NCBI GenBank assembly: GCA_016707885.1
Contig: JADJGU010000001.1
Span: 1,181,501-1,245,500, forward strand
Length of the DNA: 64,000 nt
Direction: 5' to 3'
Origin: Sphingomonadales bacterium
Lineage (GTDB): Bacteria; Pseudomonadota; Alphaproteobacteria; Sphingomonadales; Sphingomonadaceae
Shown here: positions 60,852-64,000 of the stretch, one piece after another
Position numbering within the stretch: position 1 is the first letter of the stretch
Layout of the letters: every line of letters starts with the position of its first letter
Translations under genes and position numbers: made by a program
Notes under the pieces: generated by a model
Databases searched by the model: none
Seen by the model: only the letters and a program-made list of their open reading frames with translations
What the model was told of the DNA's origin: nothing

Positions 60852-63728
60852 ATGACTATCGACAAGACATTCGACCCGGCGGCAATCGAAACCAAATGGT
60901 TTGAGCATTGGGAAACGAGCGGCGCCTTCCGCCCCGAGCGCCCCGATGCGCAACCCTTTACCATCGTCAACCCGCCGCCGAATGTGACGGGCAGCCTGCA
61001 TATCGGCCATGCGCTTGATAACACGCTGCAGGATATCTTGATCCGCCATGCCCGCCTGCAGGGCAAGGATGCGCTGTGGGTGGTCGGCATGGACCATGCG
61101 GGCATCGCGACGCAGATGGTGGTCGAGCGCCAGCTTGAAGAGCGGCAGGACAAGCGCACCAATTACAGCCGTGATGAATTTGTCGACATCGTCTGGAAGT
61201 GGAAGGCAGAGAGCGGCGGGCAGATCACTCGCCAATTGCGCCGCCTTGGCTGCTCAATGGACTGGGCGAATGAGCAGTTCACCATGGACCCGCATTTCAA
61301 CCGCGCGGTTCTCAAGGTCTTTGTCGATCTGTACAATCAGGGGCTGATTTACCGCGACAAGCGCCTCGTCAACTGGGACCCGAAACTGAAAACCGCGATT
61401 TCGGATCTTGAGGTCGAAACCCGCGAAACAAAGGGCGGCTTCTGGCGCTTCCGCTATCCCTTTGCCGATGGCACCGGCCATGTCGAAGTGGCGACCACCC
61501 GCCCCGAAACGATGCTGGCAGACATGGCAGTCGCGGTCCATCCGGAGGATGAACGCTACAAATCCGCAATCGGCAAGGAAATCCTTCAGCCGATAACCGG
61601 CCGCCGTTTCAAGGTGGTGGCGGATGAACATGCCGATCCCGAACTTGGATCCGGCGTGGTGAAGATCACCCCGGGGCATGATTTCAACGACTTTGAAGTC
61701 GGCAAGCGAGCAGGGATAAAGCCCGGCGAAATGCTCAACATGTTCGATGCTGAAGCGCGTGTGGTGCAGACATCGGACGGCCTGATCCCCGAAAAATATC
61801 TGGGCCTCGACCGCTTTGTCGTGCGCGACATGATCGTTGCCGACATGAAGGAAGCCGGTTTCCTGATCCCGCATATGACCAAGGATGCCGAGGGCGAAGC
61901 CGTCGAGCATGATTTCGAACCGCGTACTATCCAGACGCCCTTTGGCGATCGCGGCGGCGTGGTGATCGAGCCCTGGCTGACTGACCAATGGTATGTCGAT
62001 GCCGAAACGCTGGCACAGCCGCCGATGCAGGCTGTCCGCGACGGGCGGATCGAAATCGTCCCCAAAAGCTGGGAGAAGACCTTCTTCAACTGGATGGAGA
62101 ATATCCAGCCCTGGTGCGTCAGCCGCCAATTGTGGTGGGGCCACAGGATACCGGCCTGGTATGGGCCAGATATTTATACAGATGGTGCACAATATACGAC
62201 GATGCACAGACTTGCATCCGATCGCACTCGCATGGCGGAAAACAGCCGACAAAATCAGATAAATAGTATGTTTGTCGGTCAGGACGAAGATCAAGCTCGA
62301 GCATATTTCTCAAAACTTTATGCTGATTATTTCCCCGACTTTGAATTGATTTTCTTTCAGTCATCGCATGACCTGATGGATCATTGTTTGAAACCGGACT
62401 TCGACCCCTCACGGCAAATGCTAATCTTGCAAGACGAAGACGTCCTCGACACATGGTTCTCCTCTGCGCTCTGGCCGTTCGGCACGCTCGGCTGGCCCGA
62501 CCAGACCGAAGCGCTGGCGCGCCATTATCCCAATGACGTGCTGATTTCGGGCTTCGACATCCTGTTCTTCTGGGATGCGCGCATGGCGATGCAGGGCATG
62601 CACTTCATGAAAGAAGTGCCGTGGAAGACGCTCTACCTGCACGGGCTGGTGCGCGCGGCGGACGGGCAGAAAATGTCCAAGTCCAAGGGCAATGTCGTCG
62701 ATCCGCTGATCCTGATGGACAAATATGGCGCCGATGCGCTGCGCTTCTTCATGGCGGCAATGGAAAGCCAGGGCCGCGACGTGAAGATGGATGAACGCCG
62801 CGTCGAGGGCTATCGCAATTTCGCGACCAAGCTGTGGAACGCCGCGCGTTTCTGCCAATCAAACGGTATCGGCGCGAGCGCCACATTGCGCGCGCCGGAG
62901 GCGAGCCTTGCGGTCAACAAATGGATCATCGGCGAGGTGGTCGAAACGCTGGCGAAGCTTGACAAAGCCTTTGCCGAGTTCCGTTTCGACGCGATGGCCG
63001 ACGCCATCTATCAGTTCAGCTGGGGTACCTTCTGCGACTGGTATCTGGAACTGATCAAACCCGCCTTCGTTGATGGCGAAAAGCAGGAGATGGATGAAGA
63101 GTCCAAAACTGTTGCCGGTTGGGTGCTCGACCAGATCCTCGTCATGCTCCACCCCTTCATGCCTTTCATCACCGAAGAACTGTGGCATGCGTTGGGTGAG
63201 CGTCAGTACGACCTGATCGTCGCCAAATGGCCCGAGCCCAAAGCCGATCTCGATCTGGCGGCGGGTGCCGAAATCAATTGGCTGATCCAGCTGGTAAGCG
63301 AAGTGCGCAGCGCCAAGAATGAACTCGGCCTCGCGCCGGGTGCGCGGCTCAACGCCTTCGTCCGCGACGCTTCGCCCGAAACACTGGCGCGGATCGAGCG
63401 TCAGTCGGCGGCTATTGCGCGACAGGCGCGGCTTGACAGCGTTTCGAACGCGGAAGCCCCGGTAGGTGGCGCGGTCCAGATCGTCGTCGACGAAGCAACC
63501 TTCGTCATCCCGCTCGAAGGCATCATCGATCTCGACGCTGAACGCGCGCGTATTACCAAGGCGATCGAAGCGGTTTCGAAAGAGGCCAAGTCGCTCGAGG
63601 GTCGCCTTTCAAACCCGGCTTTCGTCGAAAAGGCCAAGCCCGAGGCGGTTGAAAAGGCGCGCGCCGATCATGCCGAAAAGGCCGCCGAAGTCGAACGCTT
63701 GAGCGCGGCGCTGGCGCGGTTGGGGTAG
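60852..63728 (+). CDS. valS: Valyl-tRNA synthetase
   Basis: 958 residues from ATG 60852 (upstream frame is the tail of the previous gene). Class I synthetase: PPPNVTGSLHIGHALDNTLQ with HIGH at 50-53, the CP1 editing domain (about 190-400, with TTRPETMLADMAVAVHPED), LWWGHRIPAWYGP, EDVLDTWFSSALWPFGTLGW, KMSKSKGN near residue 607, the anticodon domain and a C-terminal coiled-coil (about 890-958). It charges tRNA-Val and edits threonine. Residues about 439-530 differ strongly in base composition and sequence from what is expected (separate entry). All catalytic motifs are kept. Confidence 0.92.
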   Translation: MTIDKTFDPAAIETKWFEHWETSGAFRPERPDAQPFTIVNPPPNVTGSLHIGHALDNTLQDILIRHARLQGKDALWVVGMDHAGIATQMVVERQLEERQDKRTNYSRDEFVDIVWKWKAESGGQITRQLRRLGCSMDWANEQFTMDPHFNRAVLKVFVDLYNQGLIYRDKRLVNWDPKLKTAISDLEVETRETKGGFWRFRYPFADGTGHVEVATTRPETMLADMAVAVHPEDERYKSAIGKEILQPITGRRFKVVADEHADPELGSGVVKITPGHDFNDFEVGKRAGIKPGEMLNMFDAEARVVQTSDGLIPEKYLGLDRFVVRDMIVADMKEAGFLIPHMTKDAEGEAVEHDFEPRTIQTPFGDRGGVVIEPWLTDQWYVDAETLAQPPMQAVRDGRIEIVPKSWEKTFFNWMENIQPWCVSRQLWWGHRIPAWYGPDIYTDGAQYTTMHRLASDRTRMAENSRQNQINSMFVGQDEDQARAYFSKLYADYFPDFELIFFQSSHDLMDHCLKPDFDPSRQMLILQDEDVLDTWFSSALWPFGTLGWPDQTEALARHYPNDVLISGFDILFFWDARMAMQGMHFMKEVPWKTLYLHGLVRAADGQKMSKSKGNVVDPLILMDKYGADALRFFMAAMESQGRDVKMDERRVEGYRNFATKLWNAARFCQSNGIGASATLRAPEASLAVNKWIIGEVVETLAKLDKAFAEFRFDAMADAIYQFSWGTFCDWYLELIKPAFVDGEKQEMDEESKTVAGWVLDQILVMLHPFMPFITEELWHALGERQYDLIVAKWPEPKADLDLAAGAEINWLIQLVSEVRSAKNELGLAPGARLNAFVRDASPETLARIERQSAAIARQARLDSVSNAEAPVGGAVQIVVDEATFVIPLEGIIDLDAERARITKAIEAVSKEAKSLEGRLSNPAFVEKAKPEAVEKARADHAEKAAEVERLSAALARLG
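62167..62442 (+). other. AT-rich, diverged in-frame block inside valS
   Basis: Between RIPAWYGPD and EDVLDTWFSS the DNA turns plainly AT-rich (gatatttata, ataaatagta, ttttctttca) with rare-for-this-genome codons such as TTA-, ATA- and AAA-type runs. The protein part (DIYTDGAQYTTMHRLASDRT ... FSKLYADYFPDFELIFFQSS) is unlike the short VFVAE...EAxxxA loop usual here in alphaproteobacterial ValS, and it appears about twice as long. The frame is open throughout, so the block is translated. Confidence 0.65.
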
Positions 63729-63740
63729 AGCCTTGGCCGG

Positions 63741-64000
63741 TTAGCCATGCACCTCGAAATAGAGGAGGCTGTGGTCCGAATGATCCTTGATCCATTTGTC
63801 CTTGGCGGCCGGTGTTGCGGCATCGGTCCAGCCGCGCACGGCGACCTCTGCCTGTGAACCATCGGCGGCGACGAATGTCTTGAAGGTCAGATGATCGGCG
63901 GCAAAGACATGGTCGAGCGCTGAATCCGGGATCGACGATGCGCTGCCATTCGACCAGCTGTTGGCGTGGGTCTTCGGCAGGCGACGCATTTTGTACTTCG
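63741..64000 (-). CDS. Endonuclease/exonuclease/phosphatase family protein, C-terminal part
   Basis: The frame is open from the right edge (reading KYKMRRLPKTHANSWSNGSA) to a stop at 63741. It includes SALDHVFAADHLTFKTF and ends in KDHSDHSLLYFEVHG, where SDHSLL is the C-terminal active-site histidine motif of the DNase I-like superfamily. Most of the gene lies outside the window, so the function (nuclease or phosphodiesterase) stays open. Convergent with valS, 12 nt apart. Confidence 0.7.
   Translation of the reverse strand, partial: KYKMRRLPKTHANSWSNGSASSIPDSALDHVFAADHLTFKTFVAADGSQAEVAVRGWTDAATPAAKDKWIKDHSDHSLLYFEVHG

Overview
The window looks like a chromosomal stretch of an alphaproteobacterium, most likely a member of the Sphingomonadaceae (Sphingopyxis or Sphingorhabdus type). 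The clues are moderately high GC, a GAAC-N7-GAAC LexA box in front of an imuA-imuB-dnaE2 cassette, and the gene orders rpe / heparinase-like / purH and folB / FolM-like SDR. This placement is inference; no rRNA or marker comparison was possible.

Region 1 (1-12819) is a surface polysaccharide cluster. A long minus-strand operon runs wzc-like tyrosine kinase, FAD-linked 2-hydroxy-acid dehydrogenase, wbpB, wbpD, wbpA, wbpE, wbpI (cut by the left edge). The five wbp enzymes make up the whole UDP-ManNAc(3NAc)A pathway, and the FAD enzyme may recycle the 2-hydroxyglutarate made by WbpB. Diverging from it are a Wzy/O-antigen-ligase-like protein, a membrane-anchored helical-repeat protein and a UDP-glucuronate 4-epimerase.

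Region 2 (12807-23637) is a tandem array of YadA-like trimeric autotransporter adhesins, all on the minus strand. Two copies are intact (13265-15280, 20181-23048). One is disrupted by a 2-nt deletion in its membrane anchor (15484-17338) and one is broken by several frameshifts (17746-19818). Fragments of further copies sit at both ends, each joined to a piece of an IS630-type transposase. Two anchor types alternate along the array, and copies 2 and 3 share a 5' leader that keeps its hairpins despite sequence change.

Region 3 (23819-33571) is a complete pseudaminic acid locus: pseI, a putative glycosyltransferase, a Wzx-type flippase, pseB, pseC, pseF, a PseG-PseH fusion and a polytopic membrane protein.

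Region 4 (33837-42289) holds the SOS-controlled ImuA-ImuB-DnaE2 mutasome, then a long-chain-type acyl-CoA synthetase, a DUF1674/SDHAF4 protein and htpX. Region 5 (42335-49884) is housekeeping: rsmB (frameshifted), a GNAT acetyltransferase, rpe, a heparinase-like protein, purH and a RhlE-type RNA helicase. Region 6 (50264-55425) is a four-gene envelope-glycan locus: UDP-galactopyranose-mutase-like flavoprotein, GtrA, a membrane sulfatase-like phosphotransferase and a GT-C-like protein. Region 7 (55471-64000) holds a FolM-like SDR, folB, a methyltransferase, thrC (internally deleted), an S9 peptidase, valS with an AT-rich internal block, and the end of an endonuclease/exonuclease/phosphatase-family gene. 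No tRNA, rRNA or CRISPR array was seen.

Several normally conserved genes (rsmB, thrC, and the valS block) look damaged or altered. Either the genome is decaying in places or the assembly has local errors, and the sequence alone cannot decide.
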